Source of the DNA: JANPCX01 sp050916095
Lineage (GTDB): Bacteria; Pseudomonadota; Gammaproteobacteria; Burkholderiales; Burkholderiaceae_C
Assembly: GCA_050916095.1 (NCBI GenBank)
Contig: CP050901.1
Span: 4,216,001 to 4,280,000 of the forward strand
Reading direction: 5' to 3'
DNA: 64,000 nt
Numbering within the stretch: position 1 is the first letter of the stretch; each line of letters opens with the position of its first letter. Positions 45,125-53,656 of the stretch are shown in pieces. A program made the position numbers and the translations under genes. The notes below the pieces were generated by a model. That model made no database searches, was not told the DNA's origin, and was given only the letters and a program-made list of their open reading frames with translations.

Positions 45125-45778
45125 TCAGCTCTTTTTTCTGACCAAAGCGATCAGTGCATCCGCCACAGCCAAGGAACGCTCGGGTGAGCGGGCAATGGTG
45201 GCGGACGTCCAATAACGGCCTTGAATCCCCATCGCTGGCACACCGTCAATGCGGTAGGCTTCGGCCAATTTTCGGGCTTGGGTGGCTTTGGTATTGACGC
45301 CAAAGGAGTTGTAGGCATCGCTGAACTTCGCAGCATCAACGCCGTTTTTGGCCATGAAGGCTGCGATCTCGGGTAGTTTGTCGAGTTTGGCGCGCTCGAC
45401 GTGGATGGCAAAAAACACTTTGCGGTGCATGGTGCTGACCAGACCCATGGCCTCCAAGGCATAAAAGATTTTCTGATGCGGGCCAAAGGTTTCTTCGCGA
45501 AAGGCCACCGGAACGCGCCGAAACGCGACGTCGTCAGGCAATTTTTTAGCCCAAGAATCCAGCAAGGGTTCAAAAGAATTGCAATGGGGGCAGCCGTACC
45601 AAAAGAACTCCAGCACTTCAATTTTGCCTGTGGTGGGCAGTGGCAGGGGTTGGCTCAGGCGAACGTAGTCCTTGCCTTCAACAAAACCCGCCGGGGTCTG
45701 GGCCGTGGCGATTCGGGGCAAGAGGCCTGCACCCAGGCTCAAGCCCAGCAGTTGATTGGAAAAAGCACGACGTTTCAT
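45125..45778 (-). CDS. dsbA: thiol:disulfide interchange protein DsbA
   Basis: Starting at ATG 45778 gives 217 residues with an export signal (MKRRAFSNQLLGLSLGAGLL). The thioredoxin-fold active site is CPHC (FFWYGCPHCNSFEP) near residue 63, and the cis-proline loop is GVPAMGIQGR. It oxidises disulfides in exported proteins, a plausible helper for the type IV pilin cysteines. It lies between a SPOR protein gene and lptA. Confidence 0.93.
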   Translation of the reverse strand: MKRRAFSNQLLGLSLGAGLLPRIATAQTPAGFVEGKDYVRLSQPLPLPTTGKIEVLEFFWYGCPHCNSFEPLLDSWAKKLPDDVAFRRVPVAFREETFGPHQKIFYALEAMGLVSTMHRKVFFAIHVERAKLDKLPEIAAFMAKNGVDAAKFSDAYNSFGVNTKATQARKLAEAYRIDGVPAMGIQGRYWTSATIARSPERSLAVADALIALVRKKS

Positions 45779-45885
45779 GAAGACATCCTCTGTGTGGCTG
45801 AAATCGCTTGGGGAACTGACTCGTTGGCACCAACAAAGTTCAGTCGCTGCGGTCTGCGCGGGCAAACGGTGTGCAGCCTGTGCCC

Positions 45886-46509
45886 CTATTTTTGCACCCG
45901 AACCAAAGCCGCTTCCACCCCAGCACCTTCCAGGCTGGTTTTCGAGGCCTCGGCTTGTTCTTTGGCGTTGTAAGGGCCCACTCGAACCCGGTAGACAGTT
46001 CGGCCCGCTTGTTCGCGTTCGGTGATCTTGGCGTCAAAACCGAGCATGGCCAATCGGGCCCGCTGTTGTTCGGCGTCCTCGGTTCGGGCGTATGCACCGG
46101 CTTGCACAAAGTAGGCCATGCCGTCGCCTGTCGCTTTGGCAGCGGCTGTTTCCATCGGTGCCTTGGGGGCTGGGCTGGGCTCCGCATCACGCGCCACGTC
46201 CGCAGGGGCAGACGCGGCCGCACCTGGGGTCTGCGGTGTTGCACTGGCGGCCGCTTCAGGCTCCTTCCCCACGGAGCCGCTGGCTGCAGCGGCCGGGCGA
46301 GTGGTCTTTCCACTCAGGGGGGCGTTGGGGTCCCAGTTCTTGTTGCGCTGGGTCTCAAGCGCATCTTGATCCGCCGTACGCTGGGGTACTTTATTCACAA
46401 AGGGGACGGGTACCTTGGTCACATACAAAGCGACGCCCAAGGCCAATGACAAACCAATGAGCAAGCCCACGATCATGCCCATCAAAAAACCGCCGCCTTG
46501 CTTTTTCAT
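45886..46509 (-). CDS. SPOR-domain membrane protein
   Basis: The 207-residue protein has a short cytoplasmic start (MKKQGGGF), one membrane helix (residues about 9-32), a Pro/Ala-rich linker and a C-terminal SPOR domain (YFVQAGAYARTEDAEQQRAR to the end). SPOR domains bind denuded glycan at the septum, as in FtsN/DedD-like proteins. It sits between argS and dsbA on the same strand. Confidence 0.92.
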   Translation of the reverse strand: MKKQGGGFLMGMIVGLLIGLSLALGVALYVTKVPVPFVNKVPQRTADQDALETQRNKNWDPNAPLSGKTTRPAAAASGSVGKEPEAAASATPQTPGAAASAPADVARDAEPSPAPKAPMETAAAKATGDGMAYFVQAGAYARTEDAEQQRARLAMLGFDAKITEREQAGRTVYRVRVGPYNAKEQAEASKTSLEGAGVEAALVRVQK

Positions 46510-46559
46510 GCGTTTTGCTCTGTTTGCTGTTGGTTAGATAAATGAACTGCAGTCATGTT

Positions 46560-48257
46560 TTACATGGATTCGGGTGCCTGCACACCCAACAAGGTCAGGC
46601 CGTTGCGCAGCACTTGCCGCGTGGCGGCCAAGAGGGCAAGGCGAGCTTGGGTCAGTGCTGCATCATCGAGTAAAAACCGCTCCGCAGCGTAGTAGCTGTG
46701 GAAAGTCGCACCGAGTTCCCGCAAATAAAACGCCACATCGTGTGGGGCCAAGCCGTGGGCCGCGCCGCGCAGCATGTCGGGGTACTCCGCCAACTTCAGC
46801 ATCAAGGCCGACTCGCTGGACGCCGTCAACAGGGCCAGATTGGCCATGGGCAACTGCGACATCTGTCCACCGTGTTCGCTCACCCAATCTCGCAGCACCT
46901 TGCTCAAACGCGCGTGAGCGTACTGCACATAAAACACCGGGTTCTCGTCGTTTTGTTTCAACGCCAGATCGACATCAAAAACAAACTCGGTGTCGGCTTT
47001 GCGGCTGATGAGGAAAAAGCGGACGGCGTCTTTGCTGGTCCACTCGATCAGGTCGCGCAAGGTGACATAACTGCCTGCGCGCTTGGAAATCTTCACTTCT
47101 GCACCGCCGCGCATCACGGTGACCATTTTGTGCAGCACATAGTCGGGGTAACCCTTGGGGATGCCCACACCTGTGGCCTGCAAACCCGCACGCACCCGGG
47201 CAATGGTGCCGTGGTGGTCGCTGCCCTGGATGTTGATGGCTTGTTGGTAGCCACGCTCGAACTTGCGCACGTGGTAGGCCACGTCGGGCACGAAGTAGGT
47301 GTAGCTGCCATCGGACTTGCGCATGACGCGGTCTTTGTCGTCGCCATACTCGGTGGAGCGCAACCACAACGCGCCGTCTTGTTCGTAGGTTTTCCCGGCG
47401 TCCTTCAAACGCTGAACCACTGCATCGACCCGGCCGTCGGCATACAGGCTGGACTCCAAAAAATAGTGGTCAAACCGAACCCCAAACGCTTTGAGGTCCA
47501 GGTCTTGCTCGTGGCGCAAGTAGGCGACTGCAAACTGACGAATGCCCTCCACGTCATTCAAGTTACCGGAGGCGGTGAACTCCCGGTCATCAGCACGAAC
47601 GGTTTTTTTCGCCAGAAAGTCTTGTGCAATGTCGGCGATGTAGTCGCCGTTGTAGGCGTTGTCTGGCCAGCCGGGATCGCCAGGCTTGAAACCGGACAAA
47701 CGTGCTTGCACCGATGCGGTCAGGGTGGCAATTTGTACCCCGGCGTCGTTGTAATAAAACTCACGCACCACCTCGTGGCCTTGCGTGGCGAGCAAATTGC
47801 AAATCGAGTCCCCAAGAGCTGCCTGCCTGCCATGACCCACATGCAAGGGGCCGGTTGGGTTGGCAGAGACGAACTCGACCAACACTTTTTGCGCCGTCGG
47901 CGCTTGTTGACCGAAGCACTCGCCTGCAGCCAGAACTTCACTCACAACCGCCTGTTTGGCCTGAGGGTTCAGCCGCAAATTGATGAAACCTGGCCCGGCG
48001 ATCTCCATGGCCTGCACCCAGCGAGTCACAGCGGCTTGGTCAGCTAGCGCAGTCAGAAGCATTTGTGCGATGTCACGCGGATTTTTCTTTTGCGCCTTGG
48101 CCAATGGCATGGCCGCCGTACAGGCCAAATCGCCATGGGACGCTTGCTTGGGCAGCTCGAATGCGGCGGTCGCCACGCCTGAGGCCACAGCACCTGGTGA
48201 AACTTGTTCAATGGCCAGCGACAACGCGGCCAGCAGTTCTTGTTTGGCTTGAATCAT
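46560..48257 (-). CDS. argS: arginyl-tRNA synthetase
   Basis: The 565-residue class I synthetase has the HIGH-type motif in NPTGPLHVGHGRQAA near residue 130, an N-terminal Add-1 domain, and the C-terminal DALR anticodon-binding domain (QYAHARLSKVLRD). A canonical KMSKS is replaced by ISKRAG, common in ArgRS. It charges tRNA(Arg). Confidence 0.97.
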   Translation of the reverse strand: MIQAKQELLAALSLAIEQVSPGAVASGVATAAFELPKQASHGDLACTAAMPLAKAQKKNPRDIAQMLLTALADQAAVTRWVQAMEIAGPGFINLRLNPQAKQAVVSEVLAAGECFGQQAPTAQKVLVEFVSANPTGPLHVGHGRQAALGDSICNLLATQGHEVVREFYYNDAGVQIATLTASVQARLSGFKPGDPGWPDNAYNGDYIADIAQDFLAKKTVRADDREFTASGNLNDVEGIRQFAVAYLRHEQDLDLKAFGVRFDHYFLESSLYADGRVDAVVQRLKDAGKTYEQDGALWLRSTEYGDDKDRVMRKSDGSYTYFVPDVAYHVRKFERGYQQAINIQGSDHHGTIARVRAGLQATGVGIPKGYPDYVLHKMVTVMRGGAEVKISKRAGSYVTLRDLIEWTSKDAVRFFLISRKADTEFVFDVDLALKQNDENPVFYVQYAHARLSKVLRDWVSEHGGQMSQLPMANLALLTASSESALMLKLAEYPDMLRGAAHGLAPHDVAFYLRELGATFHSYYAAERFLLDDAALTQARLALLAATRQVLRNGLTLLGVQAPESM

Positions 48258-48407
48258 GAAGGAATTCTAAGTTGGGGCCCTGTGGGCACCTCGTGTGACC
48301 AGAAATAATTGACGCATCTTGACACCAAGGAATGGCATCATCCGGTTGAAAGAAGTTGCCGTCGGCGTTATGGTCGGCGTTTCTTGCTCGTTGCGGTCAC
48401 CCTTCGG

Positions 48408-49913
48408 ATGTCCATCTTGCCGTCTTCCACCAAGCCACCTACCGCCACCCCTTCCAGGACGCGCGCCAGAACCAGCAGCACAAGCACCTTTACCTCGGGT
48501 GAATCTGGCCGCTCCGGTGCGAACGTGGGTGTGCTGGCATCCAGCACCGGGCACCCCATAGGTCATACCCCTCCCGACAGGTCGGCTGAGCCTGGTGCCG
48601 GATTGCCCATACAAATTGGCAAATACCGCGTGTTGCGCAAATTGGGGGAGGGAGCCACCAGCGAAGTTTTCCTTTGCCATGACGACTTCAATGGCCGTGA
48701 TGTGGCCATCAAAAGGGTGCGGCCCTCCGCCTTGGCCGATGCACAAGAAGACCACTTTTCTGCACGCTTTTTCGCTGCCGAAGCCGCTTTGGTCGGTCGT
48801 TTGAAGCACCCGAATGTGGTGCAAATTTTAGATGCCGTGGAAGACCCTGCGTCTCCCTACTTGGTCATGGAGTACGTCGCGGGGGCCACGCTGCGGCCCT
48901 ACTGCCGCGCGGACCAACTGCTGTCACTGGAGTTGATTGTTGAAATTGGCTTCAAATGCGCCATGGCCCTGGGCTATATGTACCGCCAGGGCCTGATCCA
49001 CCGTGACGTGAAACCCGCCAATTTGCTGGTGGTGCTGAACAACGGGGCCATCACCGATGTGAAAGTATCGGACTTCGGCAGCGTCCTGAATCTGGCCGCT
49101 GAAGTGACCCAGGTCCACCGCGTGGGATCACTGGCCTACATGTCGCCAGAACAACTCGACGGTGCCACGCTCGATGCGCGCGCCGACATGTATTCACTGG
49201 GTGCCGTGCTCTACCACTTGATCGCAGGCAGGCCGCCGTTTGACGGTCATGTGCACTCGGCCATGATGCACCAGATCTACAACGTCGTACCCGCGCCGCT
49301 GACTGCTTTGCGACCAGATTTGGCACCGGCCGTGGATGGCGTGATTCAGCGCGCTTTGTTCAAAAATCCGGCCGACCGCTACGCAGACTGGAACGAGTTT
49401 GCGCAGGCCCTGTCCAGTTTGATCTCTGCCCAGTTGGTTCCCCGCGGACAGTTGCAAGGCGTGCTGGACTCCGAGCGGTTCAACTTGCTGCGCAGCCTGG
49501 ATTTCTTCGCCACCTTTGGTGATGTGGAGCTGTGGGAAGTGGTGCACCGTGCCAAATGGCAGCGGTTTAATTTTGGCCATGCGCTTTTCCGCAAAGGTGA
49601 GGAGGGCACCACCTTTCACATCATGGCCCAGGGGGAAGTCGAGGTGTTCCGCGATGGCACCCGGGTGGCACTTCTTGGCGCGGGCACCTCGGTGGGTGAA
49701 ATGGCCTACCTCGCGCCTAGCCCCGAGCTGCGTCGGCACAGCACCGACGTCATTGTGACCAAAGCAGCCACCACACTGTCTTTTGTGCCGGAGACCCTAG
49801 GCCAAGTCAGCGCCAACTGCCGCCATCGTTTTGACGAAGCTTTCATTCGCGTGCTCGTGCGCCGCCTGCATGTGGCGCATGAAGCCCTGGCGCACCCTCG
49901 TCGCATCATGTGA
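48408..49913 (+). CDS. Ser/Thr protein kinase with C-terminal cyclic-nucleotide-binding-like domain
   Basis: Starting at ATG 48408 gives 501 residues; the in-frame ATG at 48309 adds 33 residues of no clear character. The first 70 residues are Ser/Thr/Pro-rich and probably disordered. The Hanks kinase domain (about residues 70-330) has LGEGATSEVFL, VAIKRV, HRDVKPANLL, SDFGSV and GSLAYMSPEQ; the DFG motif is intact. A C-terminal segment (about residues 375-480) has FRKGEEGTTFHIMAQGEVEV and GTSVGEMAYL, the cNMP-binding fold, but the typical phosphate-binding Arg is not obvious. It stands alone; no membrane helix is seen. Confidence 0.88.
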   Translation: MSILPSSTKPPTATPSRTRARTSSTSTFTSGESGRSGANVGVLASSTGHPIGHTPPDRSAEPGAGLPIQIGKYRVLRKLGEGATSEVFLCHDDFNGRDVAIKRVRPSALADAQEDHFSARFFAAEAALVGRLKHPNVVQILDAVEDPASPYLVMEYVAGATLRPYCRADQLLSLELIVEIGFKCAMALGYMYRQGLIHRDVKPANLLVVLNNGAITDVKVSDFGSVLNLAAEVTQVHRVGSLAYMSPEQLDGATLDARADMYSLGAVLYHLIAGRPPFDGHVHSAMMHQIYNVVPAPLTALRPDLAPAVDGVIQRALFKNPADRYADWNEFAQALSSLISAQLVPRGQLQGVLDSERFNLLRSLDFFATFGDVELWEVVHRAKWQRFNFGHALFRKGEEGTTFHIMAQGEVEVFRDGTRVALLGAGTSVGEMAYLAPSPELRRHSTDVIVTKAATTLSFVPETLGQVSANCRHRFDEAFIRVLVRRLHVAHEALAHPRRIM

Positions 49914-50041
49914 CGAGAAGGCTGTCAGCCAAAATGGCCTGGCCCGCGTTGTGGTCCGGTACTCGCTGATTCATGCTCGTCATCAAGACACGGCCTTGAC
50001 CCGCGAGCTCACCCCCCGTCTCATCCACTCGAGGAAACACC

Positions 50042-50437
50042 ATGAAAAAACTGATGCTTGCCGTGTCCCTGTCCCTGGCCGCCATGACTTTCTCTGTCCC
50101 GGCCCAGGCCAAAAACGCAGCCTGCGACGCCAACGCCGCAGAGAAAAAACTGGCGGGAGCCGCTAAGGAGAGTTTCCTCAAGAAATGCGAGGCCGATGCC
50201 ATGGCGGCCGCGCCCGCCGCCAGTGCAGCAGCCCCCATGGGTGCAAGCTGCGAAGCCAAGGCAGCGGAGAAAAAATTGGCCGGTGCCGCCAAGAACAGCT
50301 TCGTGACCAAGTGCGAGAAAGACATGAAAGGCAACTCGGCCCAAGCGGCTTGTGAAGCCTCGGCAGCCGACAAAAAACTCGCCGGTGCCGCGAAAAACAG
50401 CCACGTCAAGAAGTGTGTGGCTGACGCCGCCAAGTAA
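50042..50437 (+). CDS. PsiF repeat-containing protein, three repeats
   Basis: The 131-residue protein has a signal peptide (MKKLMLAVSLSLAAMTFSVP, cleaved near AQA-KN). Three repeats of about 33 residues follow, each with a Cys, EKKLAGAAK-like core and a second Cys (CDANAAEKKLAGAAKESFLK; CEAKAAEKKLAGAAKNSF; CEASAADKKLAGAAKNSH). PsiF in E. coli is phosphate-starvation inducible, of unknown function. Two repeats is the common arrangement, so three is a local expansion. It ends in a strong bidirectional terminator. Confidence 0.88.
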   Translation: MKKLMLAVSLSLAAMTFSVPAQAKNAACDANAAEKKLAGAAKESFLKKCEADAMAAAPAASAAAPMGASCEAKAAEKKLAGAAKNSFVTKCEKDMKGNSAQAACEASAADKKLAGAAKNSHVKKCVADAAK

Positions 50438-50455
50438 AGCCTTTTCGCCATCAAC

Positions 50456-50483
50456 AAAAAATCGACCCAAGGGTCGATTTTTT
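50456..50483. terminator. bidirectional terminator between psiF-type gene and LysR gene
   Basis: AAAAAATCGACCC (50456-50468) pairs with GGGTCGATTTTTT (50471-50483). With A runs on one side and T runs on the other it can end transcription from both convergent genes. Confidence 0.88.
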
Positions 50484-50507
50484 GTTTCTCACAGCGCCAA
50501 AAGCCAC

Positions 50508-51419
50508 TCAGGCCTCGCCCGCCCAGTACCGCGCCTCACCATAGGTCTGCTTGAGGAAATCAATCCACAGACGCACCCGCAGTGGCAAATGTTTGCGCTG
50601 TGGAAATACCGCGTAAATGCCATTGGCTGGCGCGCTGAAATCGTCAAGCACGCTGACCAACAAACCTGCTTTGACCTCACGTTCGACCTCCCACGTGGAA
50701 CGCCAAGCGATTCCCAGTCCCGCCACACACCAGTCGTGCAGCACCTGGCCGTCACTGCAATTGAGTCGTCCAACGGGGCGCAAGTAGGTCACCACGCCGT
50801 CAACCTCGAAAGCCCAACCGCGTGTTTGGCTCGCTTCGCTGGACAAGGTCAAACATTCATGGCGCATCAGTTCTTGCGGAAGCTTGGGCACACCCGCACG
50901 TTTGAGATAACTCGGGGCCGCCACACACAGGCGGCGGTTGTCGGCCAAGCGCACACTGACCAGGCTGGAGTCAGGCAAGTCGCCAACACGCACGGCGCAG
51001 TCGAAACTCTCGTTCACGATGTCAACTACACGGTCGGACAAGTTCAGTGAAATGCTGACATCGGGGTGCAGGGCGAGGAATTTGGGCACCAAGGGCGCCA
51101 CGTGGCGGCGACCAAAACCGGCTGGCGCCGTGATACGCAAGTAACCGCTAGCTTTCACGCCGCCCGCGCTGACGCTGGCCTCGGCATTGCTCAGATCGGC
51201 CAACAAACGTTGGCAATCTTCCAAAAACGCACTGCCTTCATGGGTGAGGGTGATCTTTCGCGTGGTGCGCACCAAGAGCTTGACACCCAAACGCTCCTCC
51301 AGCGCGTCAATGCGCCGACCGATGACCGCTGGCGCGACCCCTTCTGCCTTGGCCGAGGCGGTGAGACTGCCTTTGGTGGCCACAGCCACAAAGGACTCCA
51401 GTTGTTTGAGTTTGTCCAT
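50508..51419 (-). CDS. LysR-family transcriptional regulator
   Basis: The 303-residue protein has the N-terminal winged helix-turn-helix (LKQLESFVAVATKGSLTASA, IGRRIDALEERLGVKLLVRT) and a periplasmic-binding-protein-like effector domain. It is divergent from aceB across a 187-bp gap, the classic arrangement for a LysR regulator and its target, so control of malate synthase is a fair inference. No clear T-N11-A palindrome could be fixed by eye. Confidence 0.93.
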   Translation of the reverse strand: MDKLKQLESFVAVATKGSLTASAKAEGVAPAVIGRRIDALEERLGVKLLVRTTRKITLTHEGSAFLEDCQRLLADLSNAEASVSAGGVKASGYLRITAPAGFGRRHVAPLVPKFLALHPDVSISLNLSDRVVDIVNESFDCAVRVGDLPDSSLVSVRLADNRRLCVAAPSYLKRAGVPKLPQELMRHECLTLSSEASQTRGWAFEVDGVVTYLRPVGRLNCSDGQVLHDWCVAGLGIAWRSTWEVEREVKAGLLVSVLDDFSAPANGIYAVFPQRKHLPLRVRLWIDFLKQTYGEARYWAGEA

Positions 51420-51606
51420 GCCTGGTCACCTTGCCCTTGATTCCACACAAAAAAGACACAAATCAATCGCAAAACAATCACTTAATGCGTGGTGAAGTAT
51501 GCAATAAATTCAGGTCTGTGCGCATCTTGGTGCCCTCAAAGCCGTTTTGCGCTGCATCATCAACCTGTCGATACCCCCTTGTTTGGATTGGCAACGGAGA
51601 ACCTTC

Positions 51607-53196
51607 ATGACCAGCTCAGCCCTTACTCTGCCCACCGGCATGCAAATCAACGCCCCCATCCTGCCGGGCTTTGAAACCATCTTGACCCCACCTGCACTGG
51701 AACTCGTCGCCAAGCTGCACCGCGCTTTCGAGCCCCGCCGCCAACAACTGCTGGCGGCACGCGTGGAGCGCACCAAACGCCTGGATGCCGGTGAGCGCCC
51801 CGACTTCCTGCCAGAAACCGCCGCCATCCGCGCTGGCGACTGGAAGGTGGCGCCCATCCCCAAAGCCCTGCATTGCCGCCGCGTGGAAATCACGGGCCCC
51901 GTCGAGGCCAAGATGGTGATCAACGCCTTCAATTCGGGCGCTGACAGCTACATGACCGACTTTGAAGACAGCAACAGCCCGGTGTGGAGCAACCAGATCC
52001 AAGGCCAGATCAACCTGGGCCAGGCCATCCGCCGCACCTTGAAGCTCGAATCCAAGGGCAAGGTCTACCAGCTCAACGACAAGATCGCCACTTTGCAAGT
52101 GCGGCCACGCGGTTGGCACTTGGATGAAAAACACGTCACCGTCGATGGCCAACGTGCACACGGCGGCATCTTCGACTTCGCCCTCTTCATGTTCCACAAC
52201 GCCAAAGAGCTGATCGCGCGCGGCGCAGGCCCGTACTTTTACTTGCCCAAGATGGAGAGCCACTTGGAAGCGCGGCTGTGGAACGACGTGTTCGTGATGA
52301 CACAAAACGAACTCGGCCTGCCCCAGGGCACGATCAAGGCCACGGTGCTGATCGAAACCATCCTGGCCGCTTTCGAGATGGACGAGATCCTGTATGAGTT
52401 GCGCGAGCACAGCGCTGGCCTCAACGCCGGACGCTGGGACTACATCTTCAGCTGCATCAAAAAATTCAAGGTGGATCGCAACTTCTGTCTGGCCGACCGC
52501 GCCAAGGTCACCATGACTGCGCCTTTTATGCGCGCCTATGCCCTGCTGCTGCTCAAGACCTGCCACAAGCGTGGGGCACCAGCCATTGGCGGCATGAGCG
52601 CCCTCATCCCCATCAAAAACGACCCTGAGAAGAACGCCGTCGCCATGGGCGGCATCATTGCTGACAAAAAACGTGATGCAACCGATGGCTACGACGGTGG
52701 CTGGGTCGCTCACCCCGGCTTGGTTGAGCCCGCGATGAAGGAATTCATGGCCGTGCTTGGAGACCGCCAAAACCAATTCGACAAACAGCGTGACGACGTG
52801 CAAGTGGAAGCCGCCGACCTGTTGAATTTCCAGCCAGAGACCCCCATCACGGAGGCGGGCTTGCGCATGAACATCAACGTCGGCATCCACTACCTGGGCG
52901 CTTGGCTGGCGGGCAACGGCTGCGTGCCGATCCACAACCTGATGGAAGACGCCGCAACAGCAGAAATCAGCCGCAGCCAAGTGTGGCAGTGGATACGCTC
53001 ACCCAAGGGCGTGTTGGAAGACGGCCGCAAAGTCACCGCCGACATGGTCGAGGCCCTGGTTCCCGAAGAACTGGCCAAGATCAAAGCCGGCGGATTTGAA
53101 GGCCACTTCGACCGCGCGGCGGTCATCTTTGAACAGATGAGCACGCAGGATGCATTTGCAGAATTCCTGACGCTGCTGCTGTACGAGGAAATTTGA
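51607..53196 (+). CDS. aceB: malate synthase A
   Basis: Starting at ATG 51607 with GGAG about 9 nt upstream gives 529 residues. The catalytic-core segments ITGPVEAKMVINAFNSGADS, DFEDSNSPVW, KVYQLNDKIATLQVRPRGWH and the mid-region YLPKMESHLEARLWND are characteristic of isoform A. It condenses glyoxylate with acetyl-CoA in the glyoxylate shunt. Isocitrate lyase is not in the window. A 17-bp stem terminator follows. Confidence 0.97.
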   Translation: MTSSALTLPTGMQINAPILPGFETILTPPALELVAKLHRAFEPRRQQLLAARVERTKRLDAGERPDFLPETAAIRAGDWKVAPIPKALHCRRVEITGPVEAKMVINAFNSGADSYMTDFEDSNSPVWSNQIQGQINLGQAIRRTLKLESKGKVYQLNDKIATLQVRPRGWHLDEKHVTVDGQRAHGGIFDFALFMFHNAKELIARGAGPYFYLPKMESHLEARLWNDVFVMTQNELGLPQGTIKATVLIETILAAFEMDEILYELREHSAGLNAGRWDYIFSCIKKFKVDRNFCLADRAKVTMTAPFMRAYALLLLKTCHKRGAPAIGGMSALIPIKNDPEKNAVAMGGIIADKKRDATDGYDGGWVAHPGLVEPAMKEFMAVLGDRQNQFDKQRDDVQVEAADLLNFQPETPITEAGLRMNINVGIHYLGAWLAGNGCVPIHNLMEDAATAEISRSQVWQWIRSPKGVLEDGRKVTADMVEALVPEELAKIKAGGFEGHFDRAAVIFEQMSTQDAFAEFLTLLLYEEI

Positions 53197-53255
53197 CGTT
53201 TGGCCCAGCAGCATTGAGCGCAGGACAACCTGCGTTTGACTCGTTTTCATTTCAA

Positions 53256-53294
53256 AAGCCCAATCTTGTTTTTTGATAAAACAAGATTGGGCTT
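53256..53294 (+). terminator. terminator after aceB
   Basis: AAGCCCAATCTTGTTTT (53256-53272) and AAAACAAGATTGGGCTT (53278-53294) form a perfect 17-bp stem with a 5-nt loop, followed by ATTTATT. It separates aceB from hipBA by only 11 bp before the hip operator. Confidence 0.88.
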
Positions 53295-53304
53295 ATTTAT
53301 TGCA

Positions 53305-53326
53305 AATACAAGTTCCGTCTTGTATT
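53305..53326 (+). promoter_or_regulatory. HipB-type operator in the hipBA promoter
   Basis: AATACAAG-N6-CTTGTATT (53305-53312 and 53319-53326) is a perfect 8-bp inverted repeat. Its right half runs into TATTAT, a likely -10 for hipBA. HipB in E. coli represses its own operon through such palindromes, so autorepression is expected. Confidence 0.75.
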
Positions 53327-53362
53327 ATGTTCTCTCACACTTTGCCGTGAGAGACAACCGCC

Positions 53363-53656
53363 GTGGACTACCCCCTGAAGATGGCCGAGCAGCTGCGTCC
53401 TCAGCTCCAAGCGCTGCGTAAACAGCGCGGCTTGACCCAGACGCAGCTTGGAAAAATGATGGGTGTCACCCAGGCCCGCATCGTTGAGATTGAAGCTCAT
53501 CCAGGTGCGGTCAGTTTGCAACAGGTGATGCAGGTCTTGAGTGTCCTGGGTGCTACTTTGATGATCCGCACGACAGACGCGGCCTCATTGAACACGCCTC
53601 AAGAAACGGGAGATATACACACCGTCCAAGAAACACCCAAGAAAGGCCGTTGGTGA
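53363..53656 (+). CDS. hipB: HipB-like XRE antitoxin/repressor
   Basis: Starts with GTG 53363 (97 residues). The helix-turn-helix is LRKQRGLTQTQLGKMMGVTQ followed by ARIVEIE, with a Gln-rich third helix and a short charged tail. It would bind the operator at 53305-53326 and neutralise HipA. Its stop overlaps the hipA start (GTGA at 53653). Confidence 0.9.
   Translation: MDYPLKMAEQLRPQLQALRKQRGLTQTQLGKMMGVTQARIVEIEAHPGAVSLQQVMQVLSVLGATLMIRTTDAASLNTPQETGDIHTVQETPKKGRW

Noticed and set aside
51616..52980. Minus-strand frame of 454 codons over aceB
   Set aside because: Antisense shadow of malate synthase with no recognisable domain.
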